A stretch of 6,848 nucleotides of DNA, taken from positions 9,848 to 16,695 of the forward strand of contig JAQUGA010000029.1 in NCBI GenBank assembly GCA_028684405.1, given 5' to 3'. The number at the start of each line of letters is the position of its first letter. Within the stretch, counting starts at the first letter, position 1. The position numbers and the translations under genes are program-made. The stretch comes from Bacteroidales bacterium (GTDB lineage Bacteria; Bacteroidota; Bacteroidia; Bacteroidales; WCHB1-69). Positions 6,369-6,848 of the stretch are shown piece by piece. The notes below the pieces were generated by a model, which saw nothing but the letters and a program-made list of their open reading frames with translations, had not been told where the DNA came from and did no database searches.

Positions 6369-6848
6369 TTAAAAAAGTAGACCCATAAAAAAATAAATAA
6401 GCAACATAAAAACAGAAACTACTTTTATTACGATCCCGGCCAAAAAACCAAGAAAGCTACCAAAAGCCGCAGTAAGAGAATCCTTTTCATTTTTCCCATA
6501 CAGAATTTCCCCAATAAACGCTCCCACAAAAGCACCAATAAATAAGCCGAGTGGCCCAGCAAAAAAGCCCGTAAACATTCCTAAAAACATCCCAATTAAT
6601 GCTCCGTTTGATCCCCATTTGGAGCCACCAAATATTTTAGTTCCATAGGCGGGAACCCAGTAATCTAGAATTGTAATAAAAAGGATAAAAAGTCCCCAAA
6701 TAACCAGCGCCCAGGTTGAAAAGGGAGGTTCTTTGCTAAATTGCATTGCTAAAATACCAGCAAATGCAATGGGTGGTCCTGGAAGAACAGGAACAAAACA
6801 GCCGATTAAACCAATTATCCATAAAATTACAAACAACAAAATCCAGAT
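6369..6848 (-). CDS. DUF456 family membrane protein, 5' end cut by right edge
   Basis: The frame is open to the window edge. The only start-like codon near the edge is a TTG at 6839, and three more sense codons (Ile-Trp-Ile) precede it, so the true start is probably just outside. The visible 160 residues are almost wholly hydrophobic. They begin with a span leading into GLIGCFVPVLPGPPIAFAG, the hallmark of DUF456 proteins, then a second span around the TWALVIWGLFILFITIL segment. Next comes DYWVPAYGTKIFGGSKWGSNGA, and then glycine-rich helices with GxxxG-like spacing (LGMFTGFFAGPLGLFIGAFVG falls here). A last span is at the C-terminus, which ends MGLLF. An inner-membrane location is expected. 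The function of the family is unknown to me. It precedes the L,D-transpeptidase gene by 23 bp, which suggests one transcript and perhaps an envelope role. Confidence 0.88.
   Translation of the reverse strand: MWILLFVILWIIGLIGCFVPVLPGPPIAFAGILAMQFSKEPPFSTWALVIWGLFILFITILDYWVPAYGTKIFGGSKWGSNGALIGMFLGMFTGFFAGPLGLFIGAFVGAFIGEILYGKNEKDSLTAAFGSFLGFLAGIVIKVVSVFMLLIYFFMGLLF

Noticed and set aside
1..6848. CRISPR arrays, tRNA or rRNA genes, insertion sequences and phage or plasmid hallmarks
   Set aside because: I saw no regularly spaced repeats, tRNA-like cloverleaf, transposase, integrase or terminal inverted repeats; the window reads as ordinary chromosome.

Overview
The window looks like a chromosomal segment from a member of the Bacteroidota, probably an anaerobe. 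It is AT-rich and its genes lack Shine-Dalgarno sequences. Two divergent promoters carry the TAnnTTTG -7 box typical of that phylum. The YcbB-type L,D-transpeptidase lipoprotein and the PAS-linked hydrogenase-like protein would also fit such an organism. The phylum call is an inference from these signs; there is no rRNA or marker gene to confirm it.

Layout from left to right. Positions 1-96 (minus) hold what is probably the 5' end of a gene that runs off the left edge. Positions 97-1170 (minus) encode a membrane protein with an N-terminal J domain. Positions 1171-1310 are a divergent promoter region with one TAnnTTTG box facing each way and a 22-bp inverted repeat beside the rightward box. 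Positions 1311-4609 (plus) are a tight three-gene operon: a small [2Fe-2S] thioredoxin-like ferredoxin, a hydrogenase-like iron-sulfur protein with a PAS domain, and a SpoIIE/PP2C-type phosphatase. After a convergent junction of about 30 bp, positions 4639-6345 (minus) encode an L,D-transpeptidase lipoprotein. Positions 6369-6848 (minus) encode a DUF456 membrane protein cut by the right edge. No gap exceeds 300 bases.

The centrepiece is the three-gene operon. Its gene order (electron carrier, sensory [FeFe]-hydrogenase-like protein with PAS, protein phosphatase) matches the phosphatase-linked putative sensory [FeFe]-hydrogenases known from anaerobes, here in a Bacteroidota-like genome. The hydrogenase domain keeps four cysteines at positions that can ligate the H-cluster. 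It has lost the proton-transfer cysteine (Tyr in its place) and the L2 lysine (Val), and its L3 cysteines are CxxC instead of the usual CxxxC. This favours a sensor over a turnover enzyme. The likely signal path is H2 or redox state, then iron-sulfur clusters and PAS, then phosphatase, then an unknown phosphoprotein not encoded here. The phosphatase carries a conserved-looking C-terminal extension of about 165 residues whose function I do not know.

Two predicted starts are corrected on promoter evidence. The ferredoxin should start at 1311, not 1263, and the J-domain protein at 1170, not 1191, because the longer versions would run through the -7 boxes.
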